From Fimbriimonadaceae bacterium (GTDB lineage Bacteria > Armatimonadota > Fimbriimonadia > Fimbriimonadales > Fimbriimonadaceae), in assembly GCA_025451715.1 (NCBI GenBank), contig JANWJY010000144.1, positions 1 through 10,146 on the forward strand: a DNA stretch of 10,146 nucleotides. The letters are read 5' to 3'. Every line of letters starts with the position of its first letter. Positions within the stretch are counted from its first letter, which is position 1. Shown in pieces: positions 1 through 6,965 of this stretch. Under the pieces are notes generated by a model that was not told where the DNA came from, made no database searches, and saw only the letters and a program-made list of their open reading frames with translations. The position numbers and the translations under genes are program-made.

Positions 1-865
1 AGCAGAGGTGGTTGAGGAGGACGAGGAGCTCTTCGTCGGTCTCAAAGTAGAAGCCCGATTGGTGGTCCTCGGCGATCTCCGAAAGTCCGCCCGTGCGGCG
101 AAGCGCGACAGGTGTTCCTTGGAGCATCGCCTCGATGGCCGTCATGCTGAACCCCGCCATTGTGCTCGGGACGATCACGACGTCAGCGGCAGCGAGGGCG
201 GTCTGTTGGTGGAATGGCTCCGTTGAAACCGTGACCCGCTCTCTAGCGATGCTCCTGAGATGTTGCTCGAGCTCTCCCTGGCCGCACACGATGAGCCGAG
301 TGAAGTAGGGGAGCGCGTCCGCGACGTAGATCGCAGTGTCGATCGAGTGTTCTGGGCAGAAGCGGCCGGCGACGACGAGCAGGAACGTGTCCTCGTCTGC
401 ACCAAGCATCGCGCGCGCCTCCGTCCTATCGAGGACGCGCCTGTTGGTCGGTAGCCCTGGGTGGATCGCTACGAGCCTTGTCGCCTTTGCGCTCGCGAGG
501 GCGTACTCGACGGCACGCGAGGAGCAGACCCCTTTGCGCGCGTCGTTGAGCCGTTCGATCAGTTGGGGGTGCACGGTCTTGGGCATGTCGTGCGCGGTGT
601 AGACCCACGGTTCCTTACCGAAAGCGGCGCTGCAGGCCCATGCGACGCGGAACCCGAACGCGTGCACAAGGTCGAAGCCGCGCCTGGCGGCGACGACCTT
701 GCGGGACACGTCGCGGTCGACCGCATGACCAGTCTCGTTGGGGATCCAGTCGTCCGTGTCGTCGATGACGGCCTCAACGCCCTCCTTGTCTAGGGCTTCG
801 GCGAGGAGCTGGGTAAAGGTCGCGATGCCCCCGAACCTCTGTCGGCGCAGGAACAGGACGCGCAA
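1..865 (-). CDS. Glycosyltransferase, GT-B fold, GT4-like (3' end beyond window)
   Basis: Probably transfers a sugar from a nucleotide-sugar donor to a cell-surface or small-molecule acceptor; the acceptor cannot be told. 288 residues are visible and the C-terminus lies off the left edge. The N-terminus (RVLFLRRQRFGGIATFTQLL) has the Gly-Gly loop of GT-B enzymes. LVHAF (67-71) and YTAHDM (89-94) follow the usual Rossmann pattern. LLVVAGRFCPEHSIDT (162-177) opens the donor-binding domain. ADVVIVPS (227-234), IEAMLQGTPVALRRTGGLSE (244-263) and a following 'G-F-Y-F' strand are the GT4 donor-site signature. The first Glu of the usual EX7E pair is Ala237; the second, Glu245, is kept. The start is TTG at 865-863: an in-frame TAA (the end of the upstream gene) lies one codon before it, and GAGGT sits 5 bases upstream. 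It follows the MoxR gene by 3 bp, so they are probably co-transcribed. The family call is secure; the substrate is unknown. Confidence 0.85.
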   Translation of the reverse strand, partial: MRVLFLRRQRFGGIATFTQLLAEALDKEGVEAVIDDTDDWIPNETGHAVDRDVSRKVVAARRGFDLVHAFGFRVAWACSAAFGKEPWVYTAHDMPKTVHPQLIERLNDARKGVCSSRAVEYALASAKATRLVAIHPGLPTNRRVLDRTEARAMLGADEDTFLLVVAGRFCPEHSIDTAIYVADALPYFTRLIVCGQGELEQHLRSIARERVTVSTEPFHQQTALAAADVVIVPSTMAGFSMTAIEAMLQGTPVALRRTGGLSEIAEDHQSGFYFETDEELLVLLNHLC

Positions 866-868
866 CGC

Positions 869-1816
869 TTACCTCGGCACGACCTGGGAGTCGACGAGGT
901 TGTTGAGGACCGTGTCGACGGTCATGCCCTCGATCTCGGCCTCTGGTCTCAGGATCACGCGGTGGCGCATCACCGGCAGCGCGAGCTCTTTGACATCGTC
1001 GGGGATTACAAAGTCGCGATCGCGCACTGCTGCAAGCGCCTTCGCTCCAGCGACAAGGGCCAGCCCGGCACGTGGCGATGCGCCGACGAGCACGTCGTGG
1101 CTCCCGCGAGTGCTGCTGACGATCTCATAAATATAGTTGAATATCTTCTCTTCGACCCGCACGGCGTCGATCTGCCTTCTCAGCTCGCGAAGGTCTTCGG
1201 CGTGCAGAACCTTTTGGACGCCCGCGTCTTGCAGCGCTTGGGACCGGAAGCCCTCGTGGAACCGGCGGAGCACGGCGACCTCTTGCTCGGGTGTAGGGTA
1301 GTCGAGCAGTATCTTGAGCAAGAACCGGTCTTGTTGGGCCTCGGGGAGTGGATACGTACCTTCGTACTCGATCGGGTTCTGTGTGGCGAACACGATGAAC
1401 GGAAACGGGAGCGGGTAGCGCACGCCGTCGATGGTTGCCTGCCGTTCCTCCATGGCCTCGAGCAGCGCGGCCTGGGTCTTGGGCGGTGTACGGTTGATCT
1501 CGTCAGCAAGCAGCACGGACGTAAACACGGGCCCTTTTCGGAGCTTGAAGTCGACCTCCTTCGGGTCGAAGACGTTGGTGCCGATGACGTCGCTCGGCAT
1601 GAGGTCTGGCGTGAACTGGATTCGTGTGAATTGGAGGTCGAGCACGTGCGACATGGTCCGCACGAGCAGGGTCTTTGCAAGCCCTGGCACGCCCTCTAGC
1701 AGGACGTGACCGTCTGCGAGAAAAGCTACCAGCGCGTACTCGACTGCACGGTCCTGTCCGACGACGGCTTTGGCGACCTCGTTCCGGACCCTTTCAGCCG
1801 CCTCAGAAGCCCTCAT
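869..1816 (-). CDS. MoxR-family AAA+ ATPase
   Basis: A 315-residue ATPase of the MoxR group, cytoplasmic chaperone-like AAA+ proteins that remodel or activate partner proteins, often together with DUF58 and VWA proteins. Visible motifs: Walker A GVPGLAKT (42-49, with Ala in place of the usual Gly before Lys, normal for MoxR); Walker B VLLADEINRTPPKTQAALLE (101-120; catalytic Asp105-Glu106); sensor 1 FATQNPIEYEGTYPLPEAQQ (143-162) with Asn147; arginine finger near Arg164 (QDRF); sensor 2 SPRAG (247-251). The length is typical of the family. The start ATG at 1816 was chosen because the family N-terminus begins at 'MRASEAAERV', with AGGA 8 bases upstream. The longer in-frame extension to 1939 would run across the divergent promoter region and into the neighbouring gene. 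The usual DUF58 partner does not follow it; a glycosyltransferase does. Confidence 0.93.
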   Translation of the reverse strand: MRASEAAERVRNEVAKAVVGQDRAVEYALVAFLADGHVLLEGVPGLAKTLLVRTMSHVLDLQFTRIQFTPDLMPSDVIGTNVFDPKEVDFKLRKGPVFTSVLLADEINRTPPKTQAALLEAMEERQATIDGVRYPLPFPFIVFATQNPIEYEGTYPLPEAQQDRFLLKILLDYPTPEQEVAVLRRFHEGFRSQALQDAGVQKVLHAEDLRELRRQIDAVRVEEKIFNYIYEIVSSTRGSHDVLVGASPRAGLALVAGAKALAAVRDRDFVIPDDVKELALPVMRHRVILRPEAEIEGMTVDTVLNNLVDSQVVPR

Positions 1817-1918
1817 TCGGCAAATCCTACCCCGCAGGTTCGCCAGGTCTAGGTGGAACCGGCGGCAACGGTACAATGTTGGTCTGGAACAGGCGGCGGT
1901 GCCGTCGTTCGAGGTTCC
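1817..1918. promoter_or_regulatory. Divergent intergenic promoter region
   Basis: About 100 bp between the divergent starts at 1816 (minus) and 1919 (plus). TACAAT at 1872-1877 is a fair -10 box for the plus-strand operon, giving a leader of roughly 35 bases that contains the ribosome site GAGG at 1911-1914. No convincing -35 hexamer is seen at 16-18 bp spacing. For the minus strand, the AGGA upstream of ATG 1816 is best read as a ribosome site, and no clear minus-strand promoter was recognised. The call rests on gene orientation plus one hexamer. Confidence 0.45.
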
Positions 1919-3043
1919 ATGAAGCTCCAGGGTTCCCACAAGTTCGTCGCCGCGGTCGTAGCGGTCATCCTGCTCGTCTGGCTGGGCTACAACGGATACG
2001 CCGCGTACAGACTGAGCGGGGTCGTGATCGACACGATCGAACCGGGAAGGGTGAACATCGTCGCGGTCTCGCCCGCCGCGGGCTACAAGATCATCGTCGC
2101 GAACCAGATTGCTTATCTTGCGCGGGTCGAAGGCGACCTCGAGGCGGGCGACATGGATGCGAGCTCAGACTCGAGCTCTGAGAAGAGCCGGCTACCGTTG
2201 CGCGAACTGCTCGAGACTCTGCAAGGCGACGAGGCTGCGCTCGGCGTGCTCGTCATGCGGCTGAACGATTGGATTGTGCCTGACATTTCAAGAAGCACGA
2301 ACGTCTGGAAGGCAGAGGACATCGAGAAGGCGCTCGGTGGAGACGCAGAGCTTGAATCAAGGCTCGTCGCGGATCTCAATGTAGACCTCAAGGGCATCCC
2401 TCTTGACACGATCCGTGTAGGCGCCCTCCTGGAAGGGATCGTCATCGACATCCCGATCACGATGGAAGTGAACGTAGGAGGGTCAATGAGGACAATGTCA
2501 GCGCGCCTTCAAGAGGTGTACCAGCCGAGGTTCAGTGTCAAGATGGAGCAGCGGCTTAGAGACGTGGCGCCCGGAAAGGACACCACCGCTTTCATCCAAG
2601 GCATTTACCGCGAAGAAGCTGTCCCGATCATCGAGGCAGGAATTGGAGAAGACGTTCGAAACTCACTGAAGGTGCGGATCGACAAGGACCGAACGGAGCC
2701 TCTCAAGGTGTTGCCGAGCCAAGTCCTGACAAACACCGCCATCCTGCTCAACGAGTCGCACATTACTTCTGCAAGCTATAAGACAGTCGAAGTCGGCCGG
2801 GGAGAAGAGGCGTGCGACGTTTCGATCGGACTTACCGACCGGGGCCGTATGCGACTCTGGAAGTACAGCCACGAGAACAAGGGGTTCCAACTCTTGTTTA
2901 TCGTAGACTCAGTCGCGATAGCCGCGCCACGGATTACGACCGACCTGGCTGAGAGCACTGTCACGATCCGCCGCGTGCCCTCAAAGGACCTGGTCGTGGA
3001 CGCCATAGAGCTTTTGAACGAGATCATGTTGGAGAAAAAATGA
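1919..3043 (+). CDS. Membrane-anchored protein with C-terminal SecD P1-head-like domain
   Basis: 374 residues. One N-terminal membrane segment (about 9-27, AAVVAVILLVWLGYNGYAAY) follows a short basic start, so the bulk should lie outside the membrane. A Ser/Asp-rich low-complexity stretch (ASSDSSSEKS, about residues 80-90) follows. The middle (about 90-295) is alpha/beta and not recognised. The last 75 residues (299-370) follow the pattern of the SecD/SecDF periplasmic P1 head: 'VSIGLTDRGRMRL', then a conserved-type Asn-x-Gly (ENKG), a hydrophobic strand with Asp (LLFIVD), 'AAPRI', a 'VTIRR' strand and a final helix. SecD's multi-membrane-segment channel region is absent, so this is not SecD. 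The ATG at 1919 follows GAGG; the longer in-frame reading from 1853 would put 22 non-signal residues in front of the anchor and start upstream of the -10 box. The stop overlaps the next start (ATGA). Role unknown; the domain match is by eye. Confidence 0.85.
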   Translation: MKLQGSHKFVAAVVAVILLVWLGYNGYAAYRLSGVVIDTIEPGRVNIVAVSPAAGYKIIVANQIAYLARVEGDLEAGDMDASSDSSSEKSRLPLRELLETLQGDEAALGVLVMRLNDWIVPDISRSTNVWKAEDIEKALGGDAELESRLVADLNVDLKGIPLDTIRVGALLEGIVIDIPITMEVNVGGSMRTMSARLQEVYQPRFSVKMEQRLRDVAPGKDTTAFIQGIYREEAVPIIEAGIGEDVRNSLKVRIDKDRTEPLKVLPSQVLTNTAILLNESHITSASYKTVEVGRGEEACDVSIGLTDRGRMRLWKYSHENKGFQLLFIVDSVAIAAPRITTDLAESTVTIRRVPSKDLVVDAIELLNEIMLEKK

Positions 3044-3723
3044 AGAGAGTCATTGCGTTAATCGTCGTTCCTGTCGCCCTAGCCGGTTGTGGCTCGAGCG
3101 ACGGATACACCGCTAAACCCGCGAAGAAAGTCGCTGACGTCAGTTTCAAACCAGGCGACGAGGCGAGCCTCATGCCGCTCAAGGTAGGCAACCAGTGGGT
3201 CTACACCATCGAGTCGGCCCAAGGGTCATCCGAGCTCACGCTCAAGGTGTCCGAAGTGAAAGTCGAGGGGGACGCGACGAATGCAACCATGATTGCGACG
3301 ATGAGCGGATCGCCCTCGAGTCCAACTGCCTGGCGAGTGGACAAGACCGGCATCTATCAGGTTTCCGACGGCCCGAACCGCACGTTTGACCCCCCTCAGC
3401 TCTTGGTCGCTTTCCCGCTCGAGCTGAACAAGGAGCATAAGAGGACGACGAAGGGACCACACCCGTTCGGAGAGACGGTTGGATCCATGGAGACAATGGT
3501 GAAGTACGTCGGCCCTCAAGACGTCGACGTCGATGGGGACAGGATCGCCGCAATGGCAGTAGAATCTGTAACCACCTGGCAGTCTGCAACGGGCCCGGCG
3601 GCCAGTCGTGGGATGACCTGGTGGACACCTGGAGTGGGGTTCGTCCGGCAAAGGCAGGAGGTCGGAGTCGGTCAGGGTCGCGCAGTCGTGGTGATGAAAC
3701 TCAAGAGCCACTCGTTCAAATAG
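3040..3723 (+). CDS. Predicted lipoprotein, array member 1
   Basis: 227 residues; no named family recognised. It has a lipoprotein signal: a basic start (MKR), a hydrophobic core and the lipobox Leu14-Ala-Gly-Cys17, so the mature protein should be lipid-anchored at the outer face of a membrane. The mature part begins with a disordered linker, then MPLKVGNQWVYTIES (45-59), a beta-rich middle, a VDVDGDRIAAMAVES turn-strand and a terminal WWTPGVGFVRQRQ strand (194-206). The same landmarks recur in the next three genes. The start overlaps the upstream stop (ATGA, 3040-3043), with GGAG at 3031-3034 five bases before it, which points to coupled translation. The next gene follows after 9 bp. Localisation is well supported by sequence; function is unknown. 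Confidence 0.88.
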   Translation: MKRVIALIVVPVALAGCGSSDGYTAKPAKKVADVSFKPGDEASLMPLKVGNQWVYTIESAQGSSELTLKVSEVKVEGDATNATMIATMSGSPSSPTAWRVDKTGIYQVSDGPNRTFDPPQLLVAFPLELNKEHKRTTKGPHPFGETVGSMETMVKYVGPQDVDVDGDRIAAMAVESVTTWQSATGPAASRGMTWWTPGVGFVRQRQEVGVGQGRAVVVMKLKSHSFK

Positions 3724-3732
3724 GAGAACATC

Positions 3733-4536
3733 GTGAGAACAGCAAGAATCGCCTTCCTCGCACTGCTCGGTCTCGTCTCGATCGGATGCGGTGATAAGCC
3801 AGCAGCGGACGTCACCAGTGGTGGCGTCACGTCCGGCGTAACCGAGCCTGTAAAGGGCCCTGTCGTTCCGGACTCGCTCAAGCACGCGGCCTACGATTAC
3901 CTCGGTCTAGCGAACGGCGACATCATGACCTATGACGTCACGTTTGGTGACCTACCTAAGGAGGACGGTACCCAGCAGACCACCCTTGAGAAGTCTGAAG
4001 GCGCCGTGGCGACCTATAAGGTCGGCCGCACTGGCGGACTCTCAAGGCTCGGCGTGGACACCGTCGAGTTGCGCGCTGACGGCGTCTGGACGGTCGCTAC
4101 GAGCATGGGCCTCTTGAAAGAGGCGTCCGAGCTCCTCCCGGCGGAAATTGCACCCGGTCTCTCGTGGGATGCAAGGATGGATATGGACAACCTCCAAGGC
4201 GGGACGCAGAACGTCGTGAGCAAGATCGTCAACGTAGCAAAGCAGGTTGAGAAGGTCAAGGTGCCTGCGGGAGAGTTCGACTGCCTTGCCGTCGTTTCGA
4301 CCTTCGACGCCACCATCAGCGGCTCACCGGACAGCAACCAGAACGGAAAGACTACGACGAGGGTGACGACGTACTACGCGAAGGGCGTCGGAATCGTCAA
4401 GCTCAGCGGCACAACGACGCGGCAGGACGGTTCGAAACAGAACGTCGTGATCGAGCTGAAAGCCCGCGCTGCAGAGAATAAAACAGCAGTTTCCGGCGAT
4501 TCGGCCGCAAATCCGGCGGAAACAAAGGGACAATAG
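3733..4536 (+). CDS. Predicted lipoprotein, array member 2
   Basis: 267 residues from a GTG start at 3733, with AGGAG (3722-3726, overlapping the upstream stop codon) six bases before it. The signal peptide MRTARIAFLALLGLVSIGC ends in Ser-Ile-Gly-Cys19; Ser at -3 is less usual than Leu, so the lipobox is weaker than in the gene before it. The mature protein has a Thr/Gly/Val-rich linker, YDYLGLANGDIMTYDV (54-69), GLSW (142-145), KVPAGEFDCLAVVSTF (176-191) and TYYAKGVGIVKLSG (213-226). The 'PAGEF...YYAKGVGIVK' pair is the clearest form of the landmarks shared across the array. This resembles exported beta-barrel or lipocalin-like families such as DUF3108, but only as a by-eye impression. The Thr/Ala/Lys-rich tail looks unstructured. 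Function unknown. Confidence 0.86.
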   Translation: MRTARIAFLALLGLVSIGCGDKPAADVTSGGVTSGVTEPVKGPVVPDSLKHAAYDYLGLANGDIMTYDVTFGDLPKEDGTQQTTLEKSEGAVATYKVGRTGGLSRLGVDTVELRADGVWTVATSMGLLKEASELLPAEIAPGLSWDARMDMDNLQGGTQNVVSKIVNVAKQVEKVKVPAGEFDCLAVVSTFDATISGSPDSNQNGKTTTRVTTYYAKGVGIVKLSGTTTRQDGSKQNVVIELKARAAENKTAVSGDSAANPAETKGQ

Positions 4537-4540
4537 AGCC

Positions 4541-5155
4541 ATGGTCTCCGCGCTCTTCACGCTGCTCGTCGCGCCCGCTGCCCTCGAAGGCGTCGCGGAC
4601 TTCTTCCCGTTGAACCCAGGCGACGAGTGGCAGTACGTGGAAGAGGCCGAGCTCATGTCTGCCCGCTCCGTAGACCGAGTGGGAGAGGCGGTCGAAATCG
4701 GCGGGATCAAGGTGTTCCCCGTCATCACCCTGACCGACGACAAAGAGATCGACCGCGTGTTCTACAAAGTTGGTGAAGGGTCTGTGTCGGTAGTCGCGTT
4801 CAACAAGGAGAAGCCGTTGCTCGCGCCATATCCGATCATCAAAAGCCCCGACCTGGGCGAGAAGTGGAAGCACCAGGGCGAGACATACATCCAGGGCGCG
4901 CTGGCGGACCTGAAGCTCGAGGGCCGCGTGAAGAGGCTCTCCTCTGTCGAGTTCGACGGAAAGAAGGTCGAAGGTCTCGAAGTTCGGCTAGAAGCCACAG
5001 TCCTCGAAGAGTTCGGCACAAAAATCACGTTCACTCAAGTAGCAACGTATGGCAAGGGCATCGGTCTGATCAAAATGGAGTCCACTTCGAAACTTCCGAA
5101 GAAGACGATAAAATCAACGAGGCGGCTGGTCGCCTACACGCCGATCAAGACTTGA
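4541..5155 (+). CDS. Predicted exported protein, array member 3 (no lipobox)
   Basis: 204 residues. It opens with a short hydrophobic signal-like stretch (MVSALFTLLVAPAALEGVAD) with no basic residue and no lipobox Cys, unlike the genes on either side; cleavage near residues 13-19 is possible. The mature part shows FFPLNPGDEWQYVEEAE (21-37), LGEKWKHQG (105-113), FDGKKVEGLEV (138-148) and ATYGKGIGLIKMES (168-181), matching the landmarks of its neighbours. It starts 4 bp after the previous stop, with AAAGGGA (4524-4530) 10 bases upstream as a loosely spaced ribosome site. The next gene overlaps or nearly overlaps its TGA. It probably works with the other array members in the periplasm or at the cell surface; function unknown. 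Confidence 0.84.
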   Translation: MVSALFTLLVAPAALEGVADFFPLNPGDEWQYVEEAELMSARSVDRVGEAVEIGGIKVFPVITLTDDKEIDRVFYKVGEGSVSVVAFNKEKPLLAPYPIIKSPDLGEKWKHQGETYIQGALADLKLEGRVKRLSSVEFDGKKVEGLEVRLEATVLEEFGTKITFTQVATYGKGIGLIKMESTSKLPKKTIKSTRRLVAYTPIKT

Positions 5156-5805
5156 GGACATTGAACTTCAACCACGTCGCGCTCATACTCGGAGTCACTG
5201 TCTTTGCCGGTTCGCTTGGCGTCATCGGCTGCCTAAAGGCGACGGGCCAAGGTGCTGCGACCCCACAGTACTTTGCAAAGATCAGCGACATGCAACCGTT
5301 CGTCGAGCCGTATTCCCACGCCTATATCCTTACGGGATCGCCGGTCGTGACCGAGGTCAAGACTGAGAAGAGCGTGGGGCAGGTCCAGTTCGAATTCCTT
5401 CTCCATGGGACAGCCCTCGACGAAGAGATCTATGCATACGACGACACGTACTTCCGATACGCCGGCAGCCGGATCGAGGAGTTCGACCCTGGCATTCCCC
5501 TGCTCAAGTTCCCCTTCACGGTAGGCGACAAGTGGGACTGGAACGGCGTTTACAGGACCGGCGGCACGGAGCGCAAGGCGACCGCGGCGATCGCGACCTC
5601 GGCGGAGAAATTGACGACCGTCGGCGGTGAGTTCTCTACAGTGCGCGTCGATGTCGAACTGAGCTTGGAGTCGGGCGCTCCGGAATCGGCGAAACGGAAG
5701 CTGACATTCTGGTGCGCCCCTAAGCGAGGAATCGTACGCAGGGAGTTTCAGTTCGGCACGACCCGCGAGCCGACGCCACCGAAGGACTACGAAGAGAACC
5801 CATGA
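5152..5805 (+). CDS. Predicted lipoprotein, array member 4 (TTG start)
   Basis: 217 residues if started at TTG 5152, which overlaps the upstream stop (TTGA). This gives MRTLNFNHVALILGVTVFAG followed by a Val-Ile-Gly-Cys27 lipobox. A second in-frame TTG at 5161 is possible, but GAGGA lies only 2 bases before it and the Arg of the signal n-region would be lost. A much longer in-frame reading from ATG 4864 would lie inside the preceding gene in another frame and is rejected. The mature part has a long N-terminal region without the PLxxG strand, then KFPFTVGDKWDW (119-130), VGGEFSTVRVDVEL (157-170) and FWCAPKRGIVRREF (186-199). It is the most diverged member of the array. Its stop overlaps the rodA start (ATGA, 5802-5805). 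Start uncertain, gene real, function unknown. Confidence 0.8.
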   Translation: MRTLNFNHVALILGVTVFAGSLGVIGCLKATGQGAATPQYFAKISDMQPFVEPYSHAYILTGSPVVTEVKTEKSVGQVQFEFLLHGTALDEEIYAYDDTYFRYAGSRIEEFDPGIPLLKFPFTVGDKWDWNGVYRTGGTERKATAAIATSAEKLTTVGGEFSTVRVDVELSLESGAPESAKRKLTFWCAPKRGIVRREFQFGTTREPTPPKDYEENP

Positions 5806-6902
5806 TCCGGACGGTGTCACGGGGTTACTCTTCTAGCCACGCTGACTCCGGTCGTGGCCTCGACATGGGCCTCCTGGCTTCCGCGGGCTTATTGCTGTTC
5901 TTTGGGCTCGCAGCCCTCTACAGCATCGACCACGCTCGTGATACGGGTTGGTTCGGCAAGCAGTTGGCCCTTGCTGCGCTTGGAATCGTCCCGTTTTTTC
6001 TCTTCTACAAGGTTCCGCCGGAGTTCTGGCAGCGCGTGGCCACTCCGCTCTACATCTTCAACCTCGTGATGCTTGTCGCGGTGCTGGTCGTTGGCACATC
6101 GGCAGGTGGGGCGCAGCGCTGGCTCGACTTGAAGGTGATCCAGTTCCAGCCGTCCGAGTTCAGCAAGATCGCGCTCGCCCTTACGCTGGCTGCTTTCTAC
6201 GCGAACAGACAGGAGTACATCCGCCGGCCCTCGACGTTCTTGCTGTCGTTCTTGCACCTGCTTCCGCCTTTGCTGCTTGTTTTCAAGCAGCCACACCTCG
6301 GCGGGACCCTCACGCTGCTTGCGATATGGTTTGCCGTTACCGTCGTCGCCGGAGTGCCCTGGCGGTTCATCGGCTTTGCATTGCTGCTCGGCGTCGTTTT
6401 AAGCGCCGTTGTGTGGAAAGTGCCGGGAGTGCTGACACCGGAGCAGAAGAGCCGCGTGCTCGCCTTTATCAACCCCGACCCAAAGGGCGAGTCATATCAG
6501 CAGACCCGCGCATTGGTCGCGCTCGGGTCCGGTGGCGCGTTCGGAGCCGGTTACCTCCACGGGCAGCTCAAGGCGGCTGGCACAGTGCCCGCACAGCAGA
6601 CTGACTTCATTTTCTCGGTGGTCGGCGAAGAGGGAGGGCTCTTCGGAGTGACCTTGCTCATGGCCGCGTTCGGGTTCTTCTTCTACCGTTGCTGGACGGC
6701 AAGTTTCAAGGCGACTTCGGTGTACCAACGGCTCGCGGGGGCCGGGATACTGGCGGCGCTGAGCTTCCACTTCTTCGCAAACATAGGCATGAACCTGATG
6801 ATCCTTCCAGTCGTGGGGCTTTGGCTGCCCTTTGTCTCGTACGGCGGTACTGCGCTATGGATGTGCATGGGAGCGGTCGGGTTCTTTATGAGCGATAGGT
6901 AG
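5802..6902 (+). CDS. rodA: RodA/FtsW-type SEDS peptidoglycan glycosyltransferase
   Basis: 366 residues, a polytopic membrane protein of the SEDS family, which polymerises lipid II into glycan strands together with a class B penicillin-binding protein during elongation (RodA) or division (FtsW). Signatures: AQRWLDLKVIQFQPSEFSKI (104-123); KQPHLGGTL (162-170); the extracellular-loop motif TDFIFSVVGEEGGLFG (267-282), whose Asp268 corresponds to the essential Asp of E. coli RodA (D262); and NIGMNLMILPVVGLWLPFVS (327-346) followed by YGG. The short length and the TDFIF wording favour RodA over FtsW. One departure is His165 where the family usually has Asp (QPDLG). The ATG at 5802 overlaps the upstream stop. 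No mreBCD or pbp2 gene is in the window. TAG stop at 6900-6902. Confidence 0.94.
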   Translation: MIRTVSRGYSSSHADSGRGLDMGLLASAGLLLFFGLAALYSIDHARDTGWFGKQLALAALGIVPFFLFYKVPPEFWQRVATPLYIFNLVMLVAVLVVGTSAGGAQRWLDLKVIQFQPSEFSKIALALTLAAFYANRQEYIRRPSTFLLSFLHLLPPLLLVFKQPHLGGTLTLLAIWFAVTVVAGVPWRFIGFALLLGVVLSAVVWKVPGVLTPEQKSRVLAFINPDPKGESYQQTRALVALGSGGAFGAGYLHGQLKAAGTVPAQQTDFIFSVVGEEGGLFGVTLLMAAFGFFFYRCWTASFKATSVYQRLAGAGILAALSFHFFANIGMNLMILPVVGLWLPFVSYGGTALWMCMGAVGFFMSDR

Positions 6903-6965
6903 CAGTCTAGGCTTCAAACCTGTGCTGGACAGCGTCCGTATCCTTATGGAGCCAAGTGTGTCCGC

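Noticed and set aside
962..1699. 245-codon open frame on the plus strand opposite the MoxR gene
   Set aside because: Shadow of a clearly coding gene; no recognisable motifs and no ribosome site.
1816..1829. TAGGAT on the minus strand as a -10 box for a leaderless MoxR transcript
   Set aside because: The AGGA inside it sits 8 bases before the ATG and is more simply a ribosome site.
1855..1877. GGAAC upstream of TACAAT as an ECF-sigma promoter
   Set aside because: The -10 element does not fit the usual ECF form, and a five-base match is expected often by chance.
3028..3046. A6 run with an upstream GGAG at the 3040 overlap, where a -1 slip would fuse the two frames
   Set aside because: A fused product would bury the lipoprotein signal peptide in mid-chain; GGAG at 5-base spacing is better explained as the ribosome site of the second gene.
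3523..3546. DVDVDGD resembling an EF-hand calcium loop in array member 1
   Set aside because: The acidic residue expected at loop position 12 is missing, and the segment lines up with the ordinary 'PAGEF' turn of its sister proteins.
4864..5151. In-frame ATG 4864 as the start of array member 4 (313 residues)
   Set aside because: It would overlap the previous gene by about 290 bases with an Arg-rich, non-protein-like N-terminus and would bury the signal peptide.
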